NCBI GenBank assembly: GCA_022578605.1
Contig: MU394052.1
Coordinates: forward strand, 496,001-560,000
From: Camillea tinctor
Taxonomy: Eukaryota > Ascomycota > Sordariomycetes > Xylariales > Xylariaceae
Direction of reading: 5' to 3'
Length of the DNA: 64,000 nt
This document shows, piece after piece, positions 22,438-34,606 of this stretch. The position numbers and the translations under genes are program-made. Position 1 is the first letter of the stretch. Each line of letters begins with the position of its first letter. Under the pieces are notes generated by a model. It did not search any database. It was not told the DNA's origin and worked only from the letters and a program-made list of their open reading frames with translations.

Positions 22438-25400
22438 GGCAATACCTTACTCACCCCTTCTCCGATACCCTAGTGAACTACCAGACAGCCACATACCGAA
22501 GGAAGGTGTTCACAGGGTTTCCCACTCAACATCCAAGGAAGAAAACACCAAACGTTGGTTTTCGTCGGCTTGTACCAACAGCGCAACAACAATCACAACA
22601 CCAATTCACCCCCTACCTAGACCGATAGACGGACGAACGGACGCAAGCATTATTCAATTGTTACATACGGACGTAACGGGACCGGATGGAAAAGTTAACA
22701 CCAACCAACGGCATAATTTTGATTTTTCATGGTTTTGCTTTCGATACCCCCTTGAGTTTTTCCACGGGTTCCAGTACCGGAAGATGATACCCCCTTCGCG
22801 AAGGGATACCTCAAAACATAACAACCAACAACCACAACAATAACAACAACCAACCAAAAAAAGGATGAACAGACTGATTGAAATTACTTCTTTTTTCTTT
22901 TTCTTTCGACACGAACCTTACGAGCTCATGAGAGAAATCTTATAAACTCCTGTGGTTCAGTGTGCGAGAGTTGGGATTCAGTTGAGGGAGTGCGAGCTGC
23001 TGGCTCTTGGTGAAGAGGGTACACCCGATTTTCTACCACTTTGTCCCTAGTCCACCGAGCCGAGAGTACCGAATGACCTGATTTTCGATATGATACCCCA
23101 ATATACCCATCCGTCGGAACGGTGTCAATTTGGACACATGGCACGGTGATTCTCTGGACAGAACACGAGATCATCCCTTAACCTATACAAACCATGAATA
23201 CCTCCCCATTATCCCTCCTTTTTTCTCCATGGGCCGGCCTCACCTGCAACCTTCGACGGACTCCTACTCTCTCGCCCACTGGCCGCAGAGAGTATGATGT
23301 TACGAAACGAAATTTTCTCCCTTTCACGTCCTATTTTGGGCGGTAGTATATGGTCAGGGCAGGCGTTCACAGGTGTTATTATTGTCAAAAATTTACGTCT
23401 TTTTTTTTCGTCCCTTGCGATGAGACGTCTTGAGGGCTCGAGACCATCTAATCAGTCCGAGTTTTCCAAGTCGAAAGGCAAATCAACTCGATCAATGGGG
23501 ACGTTGGAGGAGGAAACAGAGAGAGGAAGGGAGAAGGAATTCAATCAAATCCAACCCAAAGCATCAGACCCACCTCGGCGAGGAAGCATGCAATACCCCA
23601 AAGAACCTTAGTATATAAAAAAGGTCGGGAGGGAAGTAGGCTCATAGCTATGTGGTTTCTTTTTAGTTGGAAAGAGATGATTTCTTTTCCCTCTTACCTT
23701 TCTCATTTCTCTTTATCCATTTTCCTATTCTACCAAACCTTGTATAACTTATATGATGGAGGAAGAGGGTCCAAAAAATCCGGGGAAGCTTTTTTCTTTT
23801 TTTTTTCCTTATTTCCTTACTCTGTGTGTAATTGTCACGAAACGAACTTTATGACCTTGATGATACGGAATATTATGAACGAACAGAAAATCAACATCCG
23901 CTAGGATACCACAAAAATTATAAAAAAAAATTATAAAAAAAACCAAACCCAAAACCTCTATAGCTTAGTACAAAAAAATAAATTGATGATCTCTCTATCC
24001 TTGGTCTTTTCCCATTTTATGTCATGTGTCTAGATAGTCTGTCTGTTTCTTTGACTTGGTGGCTCTGGGAAGGCGGATGGGCATGGTATACGGGATGGAT
24101 GTTGATGTCGTTAGGAGAAAGAGGCACGTCTGGAGCTGTTTTGTCTTGTTTTGTTTCACCTTGGAACCCGACCAGATCTAGATAGATACAGAAACCGACT
24201 ATCGAGATGGAAACTAGTATGGGGGTGGTTTTCATTTCGGGGAGATCTAATATCTAATAGCTAAACTTAGTCTTTGATAAATATAAACTACTGCTCATAT
24301 AGCTTATGCATGTGTGTTATGCGTGTGATAGAACGGCCCGTGTTTCGTCCAGCCTCCATGACGATGAGACAAAAATAAACCCGTAGATCCCCCCCTTCGC
24401 TGCGAGACACTCAAGATGAACCAGGAGTAGTACCGTCTAACCTAACTAGCTGCCCCACGGGGCGTAACGTGGCTGCACTACTATGCGGGGTGGGCTAGGT
24501 TTGTATGTCCGAGAGGGAAGAGGGGGAAAAGCTAGACGATCTAATGGTATAGTGTACTTACAAGAAATACCATCTAGCTGGGCTCAGGTTAGACGGAAGT
24601 GATAACCGTAAACGCAAAGAACTCAGATATCTAGCACTAGATTAATGTGTGTGTGAGGAAAGAATATACAGAAGTCAAATAGTCTCAGTTAAGGGGAAGA
24701 GGAAAACCCATTAGGCGTTACAGGGACAACTTACTTGCTGTTGTATCAACACATTGGCGGCGTACTTGTTATATGCTAGATACGTATGAACGCATCGATA
24801 CCAAGGATCACTCCCTTTTGTGATAGATAGACATGTATCCTACTATCTCGTCTCCATACAACCTATTAGTGAAAGAATCCATTCTATCCGCAGGGGGCAT
24901 ATCAAGGGTAGTGCGATGTCAAGAGCCACATATATATCCTCAGCCGAGAGCCTCAAATACTTGAGAGGACTCCCCCTACCAAAAAACGATAAGGCACCAA
25001 GCTAGCAACTTGTAGGATAGAAGACACGAACAGGGTATTTGGGGGATACACATATAGCCAGAAGAACCATCGAGTTCTAGTCATATGAATCCATCCGTAA
25101 ACACTACGTTGCAGTCTACTCGTAATAGTGTACGAGAAGAAGAAAAATCCGTTAAGGGATAGGTTTCAGAGTTTTCATATGCAACCTAATCAATTATCTA
25201 TATATTCCCATCCGGCCCATCCATCCCTCCCTCTTCTTCATAAGACGCTTTTCCCTCCTCGTCCTTCCTCTCATTCGATACCCTCCCTGCTCCTTCTATA
25301 AACCTAAGCAATTTCATTTCCGTTGATCAAAAGAGGGGGGGGGGGGGGGGGGGTACAACAAAAAACAAAAAAAAAAAAGGGGGGGGCAAAAAAATTAAAA

Positions 25401-25487
25401 ACCAACCAACACAACCCCCCCCCACCCAAAACCAACCAATACANNNNNNNNNNCCCACCACACACCCCCCACCCCCCCCCCACCCCC

Positions 25488-25559
<72 letters not shown>

Positions 25560-26411
25560 ACACGAAAACTCCAATAGAAAATCGGGGGGAGCAAAAACAT
25601 TAAACACCAACCATCTCTTCCCCCCTGAACCCAAAACCTTCCATGAACTCAGTCAAATCAATGAATCAACCAAACCAAAGAGGACAATATTTCGACTAAG
25701 AATGACCCCATCCATCACCTCATATAATCAGCCAACGCGATAAAAAAAAAGGAGACGGTAAAAAATATTTCTTTCAAATATGAAAATAAAAATAACGAAA
25801 AGGTAGCTCTCAATATAATTTGTGTCTGTGTGTATCGTAACCTCACCTCCCTATCCCTACCCCCTATCCTCACCTCCATTTCGCTTTATCACCAACACCA
25901 CTATCAACTTGTCATTATTCATCATCGTCAAATTTGCCCATATTTGTTTCCCCCAATCCCTTCTCCCCCTCTCTTCTATAATCCCTAATTTTTCTCTTTC
26001 TGAGGCAGACAATGACAAAAAAAAAAGGATAGAAAAAGGATAATTTCAGAGAGAAAAAAAACCAAATCCCAATAGATGTTTGTTGCACATACCTACACAG
26101 AACTCTTTCTCCCTTCCCCCAATCTTCAAAAACAAAAATATTCTCTTAGCCTTCTCCTATCCTGCCCTGACTACCTACCCACCCCATCCATCTTAAGAAA
26201 TAACCAACCTACATCCACCAATACCCGCACATCTTGGGTTGATAAACAAGCGCCATACACATAGAAAGATAGAGATTATATATAGATATATTTACAATGT
26301 AAATAGACAATGTGGACTTGCGCCCCAAGAATGTTAATTGGCGAAAAAAAAAAAAAAAAGGAAAGAAACCTTGAAAAAAAAATCAATCCTGTCATCTCAC
26401 TCAAAGTTTGG
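22438..26411. other. Convergent spacer between the 602-aa gene and the Mga2-like gene
   Basis: Both flanking genes end here. The region is AT-rich with A-run duplications (23915-23945), T/C tracts and a low-complexity assembly gap at 25335-25557. No supported gene. Confidence 0.55.
25335..25557. other. Low-complexity block with assembly gap (10 N) and long G and C homopolymers
   Basis: A 19-base G run (25335-25353), A and G runs, ACCAACCA-like simple sequence, ten N at 25444-25453, then C-rich sequence ending in an uninterrupted C run of 69 bases (25489-25557). Frames through it are poly-Gly/Pro artefacts. Either a genuine dG/dC tract that broke the assembly or a sequencing artefact. Confidence 0.9.
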
Positions 26412-29400
26412 TTACACAACTTCCTGGGCCAGCCGGTTCATCACGTCACCGAGGCTCCGTGGGCTCGCTACGACACCAGCAACCGACTTGATTACGTTGG
26501 CGGTACCGGAAATAAATGATGGCGCACCACTCCACATCATAGCACCGAGGACGAGGACGAGTATGGGAATCTAATCATGCATTGTTAGTCTTGATCATCT
26601 ACTTAGGGGGGATGTACTTTTGTTTTCTTTTTACTTACCCAGACAAACCACAGCATTTTATCGCTGCTACCGGTCTTGAGCCTTTGAGCATGGGCTCGTA
26701 TGAGGTTCTCTTGCTGCTCCCGAGTGATGTTGTGTTTACGCCCGATCTGGAGCATGGCAGGTACCTCTGGTACCTGGGAGGACTCTGATGCGGTCTCGTC
26801 GTATAAAGTCGCACACTTAGCATCTGCTTGTGCATCCACTGCTGCTTGGGCAGCTGAAGCTTGCTTAGTGTCGAGGTCCTTCTGTGGGAAAATATCTTCG
26901 TATGCTGGCGGAGGAGATTCCTTAGCCCCAAAGAGGTCCCACCACTTGTGGTCTGTCTCTCTAGGGGTGTGGCTATCCACAGCATCCGTTGGTTCAGGGC
27001 GTTGTCCTCGAATGTTTGGAACGAGGGAACTGATGCGTTGCATTACAGGAGCTGAGTGGAGATAGGCTTGGTAATCAGGAAGCACAGGCATTACTGGTAA
27101 GGCTGGCATCTGGGGCATGTTCGGCATTTGGAATTGTGGTAAGTTCTGGAAATGCACAGCCATAGAATGCTGGAACTGCTGCAGCTGAGTCGCAACCTGT
27201 TCTCGGATAGCTGTCATAGCTGCACCCGGCGAAGCGGGGACCGCGTCCACATGAGGAACTTGGTGAGCCTCAGAGCAATGACGGGTAGCAGGATAATTCG
27301 GCCGTCTCATGTCTAGCCAGTTGGTGTCTTCGTCATCACTATTGATCTCTTCCGACGAGCTGTCTTCGCTAACTATGCTCGAGGAATCGCCTCCGTCAGA
27401 CATAAACTCATCACGGTGAGCCTGAGTCATAGATGGACGATCCCATAGTGACCGTAGTGAGCTCGCGCTATTCACTCTGCTGTGAAGAGACCCGCCGCTT
27501 CGAGAACGCGAGTGGCTCTCAATTCGTCGTAAGACTCGGAGAACATCGTTAGAACGAGCTACATCAGCGGGTGTAAGCCCCGACAGGGATCGCATATTCG
27601 GGTCAGCACCCTTCATGATGAGTCGTCGTACAATCTCCGGGTGGTCGTTCATAGCTGCCATATGCAATGGTGTGAAGCCACCCTTATCACGGATACCGAC
27701 ATTAGCGCCACGTGATAGCAGACCAGCAACGAATCGGACTAGACCCAGGGAGCAGGCTAGATGGAGCATTGTCTGTCCACTTGATCTCCGGAGGTTGATT
27801 CGGGCTTTATTAGCGCTGTCGTCAAGATCGATCAGCTCAAGGACGCGGAGAAGCCCAGCCTCTAGAGATTCCTTAGTTTCATGGTCGAGACTAAAGTTAT
27901 TTCCAGGCGCCTGGCCACCAGGTCCAGATGTTGATGGGCCCCACGGTCCACCGCTCCCGGGACCATAGATGATGTTCCTAGCAATATCCGCGACATCAGT
28001 TATCTTGCCTCCAAGTTTGTTACCCAGGACTGTAAGTGCCGTCCGTATTAGGCGATGTTCATCATCGTCCACGTATCTGAATAACGGCTGTGGCTGCTGG
28101 TTACTGCTGAAAGCATGCTGAGCAGCCACTCCAGGATGCTTGATCGAAACCGGCACAACTCCAGCAGTGGGAGAGGGCGGAAGAAGGCAAACCAATGAGG
28201 TTTCTCCCCAAAATGTCGTAGTTGCTGCCCTATGCTCTCCAAACATGACCTCCAGCCCGCCATTCGTGAAACCGCTGCCAAGGATCGTAACTTCAACCCC
28301 GCCAGACTTCGGGCCTTCCCCGGGTATGATTTTATAGATCATTGGTGGTGTTGGTATTCTAGCTGAGGCCATTCCTATAGGCGTATTATATATAGCCTGT
28401 CCGAGCTGAGAATGCTGCATATTTTGTAGCTCATTCCGTATCTGATTTGGACTCGGAGCACGGCTAGGGTGTGCCGAGGGCGGTGCAGAAAACATATGGT
28501 TAGTATGCATGTTTTCCAGATTCATGGGCCTGCTTGCCGATGGGAAGATGAGCTGCTCAGCACCATTGCTGTTCGGAGTAGGAGGCCCTGTAGCAAATGG
28601 CTGTGGTATGTTACTCAAAGCTTGTTGCTGTGCATGTGAGAACAAGGAGTCTGTCGCGAGAGGGAAGTTTGTAAGGCTAGGCGAAAAGGGCGAGTTGGCA
28701 GAAGAAGCTACGGCAGACTCAGATGGGACGCTAGGAGGCAACGACGGAGGCGGTTGACTAGTTTCGAGTCTGGTCATAGCTAGACCGCTGGGGACTTTAG
28801 AAGAGGAGCTGGCCTTCCTCTTCTTGGATACAGGCCCTGAAGGCGTTATGGGGGACGCCTGCCGGGATAAACTCCTCGGTGCAGCTACTGGAGTAGCCTG
28901 AGAGCTGGGTGTAGGGAATGCAAATGATCCCCCATTCTGTCCTAGATTTGGTAGGTCTGAGCTCGAGTGTGTCTGACGGAAAGGCAAAGAAGCATCATTA
29001 GGTGTTGTATCAGCCATTTTATTGGTCTGCGGGGATGTAACGTTGGTAGTGGGATTGGAGGGCTGCGATGTCGGTGCTGGCAGATGGGTTTTGTGGTCGT
29101 CAGTAATCATAATAGACGACGAGATCTGCTGCGCTACGACGTTGTCTTGGTAGTCCTTCACGGTGAAAATGACTTGGAACCCCATTTTCTCGCCATGATG
29201 GCGACAATAACAAGCGATACGCATGGGAGCATCAACCTGTACAGTCCCGTCAGGAACCGAGAGACTATGAAGACCAGCCCCTGTAGGGTCGGCCATGAGC
29301 GGGGTCACTGTTTGCCAGTCCTTGACCTCCTGGGTATTAAACACGATGACTCGCTCGTTCTCAAATTTGTTCCACAGTTCCTCTTCTTCCGGCTTTTTAT

Positions 29401-30779
29401 GCTTCTTCCGCCCAGCACGCTTTCTCTCACGAGTGATACAACCCGAACATATTCGCACCTCACCGCCATTCTGAGGCTTGCTGTCTTCGTCTTCTATACC
29501 ATCCTCTAGAAGTCCAAGACTGTTGTAGTCGTGTCGAGCTGCCGCCGCACGCTTGAAAGCACGTTCCTTCTTCTCTGGATCATGCATCGCGCTTGTGCAA
29601 ACCAGCATGGTGTACAGCTCGAGCATATCAGGGGAGCGTACTGCCGCTGGTTTGGCAAGTAACTTGGGTTTGGATATCGTATGTGTCGGAAGATGGACTC
29701 TCTTGATGCCTTGCGGCAGATGATGCATGGTGAGCTTGATAGGAATTTGTGTTTCAACTCGAGATTTGAGTGGCGTGGGTTGGACAACCAATCTCGGTCG
29801 GGGTGGCACTTTGGATAAAGCAGCCTGGGGGCTATATACCGGTAGACCGTGTGCTTGAGTCGGAATACCAGAATCAGGCCGCACTTGTGAGAGAGGACCG
29901 TTCGCTTGTAATGATGGCATGGACGCCCAGCTAGGGGTAAGGTTTAGACCTAGCGTGCCATTAAAATAAGTCATCTGGTTCTCAGGCGAAGGCGAGCTCA
30001 TGAACAAGGCCGATGGCGGGGACTCGTGATTGACTGTTAGGTTCGAGGTGGGGGAAACATCTCTAGAACCGTTAGTCTTTAGCCGGTTCATCGACTGGCT
30101 CAAGGAATGCTGCTAGACGGGAGTTAGTTACAACGTAGTGAAGATCGAGATCAGAAAGAGCACCTACCGATTGTCCTTTCCTGTGGCTCTTGATTCTCTT
30201 TGCAGCCGGGCCTTTAAAAATGTTACCTGATGTCATAACCGGCTCCGGGGGCTGGCTGTTGGCTGTAGGTGGGCTAGGACTGCTAGAGGCGCTTTCGAAG
30301 TCGAAAACATTAGACATATCTGCCGTCGTAGGGTCCATCGCGTCGAACATCATGAAGTTGGTATCGTTATGGGCGCCATCATTCTCAACTTTCCAGGTAG
30401 TGGCAAAAGGTTCATCTACCATCATCATGTCCATAGATGTTCGACTGGTCTTGGGTGAATTGGAGTCGGTGCTCCGCTGAGAGGAGGACGAAGACGAGGA
30501 CGACCCACGATGTGACGGTGGCGAATAGCCAGTCACCGAGTCAGTAGAGCTAGTGTCGCCGGTTTGTCCAGGCCCGGAAAGTAGCGTTTTGGGGTCTGCA
30601 AATGCGGCAGCATCAAGAGAATCACCGGCGGCTAGGTCGAATAGAGAGGTGCCGTCGGGATTTTGGCTGTCGTCGGGATCAAAGAACTCAAATTCGGTGT
30701 TCAGGCCGAAGGAAGGCATTCCCGGGTCAGAAGCGAATGGGTTCGTCCCACTGAAAGGCGAAGAAGCAGAAGCCGGCAT
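26412..30779 (-). CDS. ER-anchored transcription factor of the Mga2/Spt23 family (IPT/TIG and ankyrin repeats)
   Basis: Exons on the minus strand are 30779-30168, 30109-26639 and 26570-26412, encoding about 1413 aa. Introns of 58 and 68 nt are both phase 0 (GTAGGT...AGCAG; GTAAGT...GATTAG). Order of domains: an acidic Ser-rich N-terminal activation-like region (1-200); a conserved Mga2/Spt23 region at about 305-545 with CSGC and CYCRHH motifs; a disordered Ser/Pro stretch; an IPT/TIG domain at about 792-865 (PPMIYKIIPGEGPKSGGVEV); two to three ankyrin repeats at about 980-1065 (GQTMLHLACSLG, GFTPLHMAAMNDHPEIV); and a C-terminal transmembrane anchor starting MLWFVW and continuing in exon 3 as IPILVLVLGAMMW. 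In yeast these factors are processed by Rsp5 and the proteasome at the ER membrane when unsaturated lipids are low and then activate OLE1. The same role is inferred. Confidence 0.86.
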
Positions 30780-33700
30780 GACCTCACAGACACGATCCTC
30801 CCCGAATACACCCTAACCTAACCCTTGCTTACTCGTTTCGTTCGTTCGCTCGCTCACTCACTCGCTTGCTTAATCGATCGTTCGTCGTTTCGCAGACGTA
30901 AAAGCAGGCGCAGTAAATAATTAATCACTTGACACAGTACCTGGACGAAGGAAGGTCGATAATCCGATATTGGGTGGTATTTTTGTTTTGTTGTGTTTTG
31001 TTTATTTTATAAAGCTGGCTATCCCTGTTCAGTGTGACGAGTGACGAAGATAGTGGTGATGATGGCCAGATGGTCGACTAGGAGGCAAGTTCCAACAGAT
31101 CAACGTGGCGGCCTCCAGTGGCTCATAGCAACATGGCGAACCCTAGTTAAAGTCGAAGTCGAAGTTGAAGTCGAACTCAGAACTTAGAGAACTTAGAAAA
31201 CTTAGAACCCGTGACTCAATTGACGATGGGCTCTTCCAACCGAGATCAAGTTCCAATTGCGTCCTAACGTGCACACAAACGTGTCTTATTGGCGTCGATA
31301 GGCAAAAAATTGCCGACAAGTCGAAGTTCAGGGTCGATTTAGATTCTGTCGGTGTGTGAGAAATTGGAGCCTGAGGATGACGAACAGCCAACAGAGAGTT
31401 GTGCTCCGGCCAGCGTGCGTGATAGATTGATGGGCTCGATGCCGGGTTCTCCGTTACAGGTGTCTCTGTAACTAAGTTAGATTGGTGGTGGTTTTTCGAT
31501 GAATATGGTCTGGGTAGAGAGATAAGTCGAATTGTCGAGGACCCTGAGCATCAAGGCGCCGACACACAAAGTGGAGAGGGTGGTGGAAGGGAATAGACAA
31601 TAGGCAGTGGGCAATGGGTAAGCAGGTTAGGTTAGGTTACTGGAGGTAGGTCAGGTAGGAAACCCTGTCATCGGCGAAAAACGGGGTTTCGTTGTCTGTT
31701 CAGTCCTGCTCACGGCAATTCCTATAACGGGGATTTGCTACAAACACAGCTTTTTAAGGCTCTTGGTGCTACACTACCGTCATAGTAATCTCGCTTAACC
31801 GAAGCCTTAGCAGTGGATCCATGGTCGTGGCAGTTCTGGCTTGTCTGGTTAGCTGCTTATCGATAGACAAAAACACACTAACCTACGACAATTACTTTAG
31901 TATAGTATTGTACAGTACCGTACAGTACAGCACATATACATACATACATACATACGTACGTACATACATACATAGCCTAACTTTCGCTCAGGCACACGCT
32001 GTTTAAACTGCATGAGGCCTACCTATCGAGTTTTAATCGCCCGATCAAAGACGGGTTGACAGGGTATACTGAAGATACTAAAAGACGGAGAACCCACTTT
32101 GGAGTACACACCTTTCCATCTCCCCCAGCTTACATAGTATAGTACATACCTACATGTCATATCAGAGAAACTCGACTTTACGGTACGGGCTGTACGGGCT
32201 ATCCAGATATGGACCTCCGTTTTTCGCACGCACTATATTTCCCCGCCACCGCGAAGGAGACCGGGGAGAAGGGGGGAACCTAACCTTCAATCTTACAGGT
32301 ATCTAGTGAGGTGAGATCGTAGTAGCATTATCCACATTAGGTATGTATCGTTTCCCGTAAACTATATACCATGCTCCTAAGATCGAATGGATGGGTTCAT
32401 CACATCCCCTTCATCTGGGTACGGGGAGATTGACATATAACCTATAAGGGTTTCTTTTTCTTTTTCTTTTGGTAAAAATAAAACTGTATTATGATAAGAT
32501 TTTTTTTTTAAATATATATATCATGAACTTGAAAGATGTTACTCCTTGGTTGAACTACATGACCCTCATTCCACTACATATGGCCCAACGTTACCTATCG
32601 GCTCTTATGCTTGCAGATATAAGTTACCTTCTCTCCCACTTACATAACTTACATACAATTAGACACATACATATATACCTAGCACCTACATACTTATCTA
32701 CATACCGTATCTATGTCTCCGGATGCCTCGCCTGTCCCCCCTCCTCACCCCCTCCCCAATCCGGATACTCCGTAGATAAGGAGAAGACAAGCCGAAGCAA
32801 GCCTAGAAGTTACACGGATCCCCAAATCATGTACATCCACATTGGACTGCTGCCATGTATGTACCTAGCTTACGAAGCAAGAAGCCCTTCCTGTCTTATG
32901 GGGAGCACCACGTAAGTTAGTGCGTGATGATATGCAAGCGAGCAAGCGAGCAACAACGACTCCTCGGTCAGGTTCATGGTTCATGTAATAGTTTTCATTT
33001 TCTTTAAAGTAAATGCATCAGATCCCATACATATATACATACATAGTACGCACATAATAAAGGGCCAAGACCAATACCAACCTCCGGGACCCCTTACCTC
33101 ACTCCCCGCCTCCCCTCCTCTTCCCCCCCTTCTCTCTCGCTCTCAGCTACATAGAACTAATCATAGTCAGGTCCAGGGACCAGGGTTTACCTATCATGTT
33201 CTACGAAGTACAGACAATATGATGGGTAGTAATAATAATAGTGGTGGCGGCCGCGAGTGCAGGATGGAGAAAGGAATTGATCAACCTACACCGTACATGA
33301 GACAAAAGATGCAGAAAAGGAGAAGAACCCTTGTGTTCGCGTGCTAACTAGGGTAAGAGTTGAAATTCGTTGGAAATACCTATCTCTTTCCATCTTACTG
33401 ACAGAAACCCCGTCCTGGGAAACCTCATCAAAGTAAGCAAAAGATCCAAGATCCATTCTGTCCGGGGTGTAGGGGGGTTTGCCGTCTCCCAAGACGTCAG
33501 CAGTAATGGCATATCTCTGACTGAGCCCACCCTGGACAGCCCTTTTTTGATGTGCATATAGTAATGGACTGATGATACCTTTGCACCTGCATCAAGGAGG
33601 GTTGCACTGGCGACCCTACCGTAGCGTCCTTTTTTCATCACCAAAAATCATCCATGACGGTCGAGATTGGTCGCTACAACTCTCGGCCAGATCCAGAGCA

Positions 33701-34606
33701 AGAATCTCTCTACTATCTCCTTTGGACACACCTTTATGTCCCATGCAGCATGCACGTAGACGATCTCTTGTGAACAGCCGGTCAATGGGATGAATGTTTC
33801 TTTAACGGGGTCCAAGTCAACCTTGGTAAATTTTCCGCATCATCTACTGGTCTCGGTTGTCTTGGTTCTTGCGCCAATACGAGCTATATTGCTTCCAATT
33901 TCCCGCAGTCAAAATTCATATCGATGGCTATAGTCGGGTTCATTGCCATCATGACCCCACACATACATATACATATACGCGGGCTTGGCTTTGCGTAGGG
34001 GTTGCCAGGTTATCTGCAAGGCTGAAGCTGCTTTCATTACTATGATCTATTAGACAAGTGGATATAGACGGGTTACAGATCTAGGCAATAAACAGTACAT
34101 TAAGAAGACATCATAGTTATCTACCTAGGTAGGCTAAGACTATCTCATATTACCAGTTCAGGTCGCTGGCCATATAAGTAAGCTGGCTAGTGATTACTAT
34201 AAAACAAACCAAAAAAAAAAAAAAAAAAAAGCACCGGGTTCCGATTGATGTGAACGATTGCAGTATAGTCATCGGAACCCGGGGGGAAATGAATTGAGAT
34301 GAGTGGCCGGAGGCATCGATCAATACGATTGATATGGATCCCCACGTAAATATTGTCATGATAGGCACTTTGGATAGAACATGTGGTCCAGGTACATCCA
34401 GGGACGACGGCCTATGTTCGTGGCCCTTCCCAGTCTACATAGTAACACCCTGACCCCTCAAGTTGTTTATATAGATGAAATTGACTTGATTCCTCACATC
34501 TGCAATGCAAATGATCAGTAACGAGCTTGGACCCATGCATTTTTAGCCCTTTAAGATAAGTCTAGTAGGGGTGAAGATGAGATAAGATCAAGGTAATACG
34601 AGAGAC
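30780..34606. other. Upstream region of the Mga2-like gene and downstream region of the antiporter gene
   Basis: About 3.8 kb. A TTATAAA-like element on the minus strand near 31007-31014 is a possible TATA box for the Mga2-like gene. GTTAGGTTAGGTTA-type sequence (31623-31640), a CATA/CGTA microsatellite (31935-31974), CT tracts near 33100-33145 and an A20 run near 34210 are present. I see no supported gene. Confidence 0.55.
31935..31974. repeat. CATA/CGTA microsatellite
   Basis: Tetranucleotide tract of CATA with two central CGTA units, forming a partly palindromic TACGTACGTA core. Confidence 0.8.

Noticed and set aside
25304..25634. Open frames on both strands through the G/C homopolymers (poly-Gly, poly-Pro)
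   Set aside because: They exist only because homopolymers contain no stop codons and they cross the N gap.
31623..31640. GGTTAGGTTAGGTTA resembling telomeric repeats
   Set aside because: The unit is GGTTA rather than TTAGGG and only about three copies are present; it belongs to the dispersed spacer motif.
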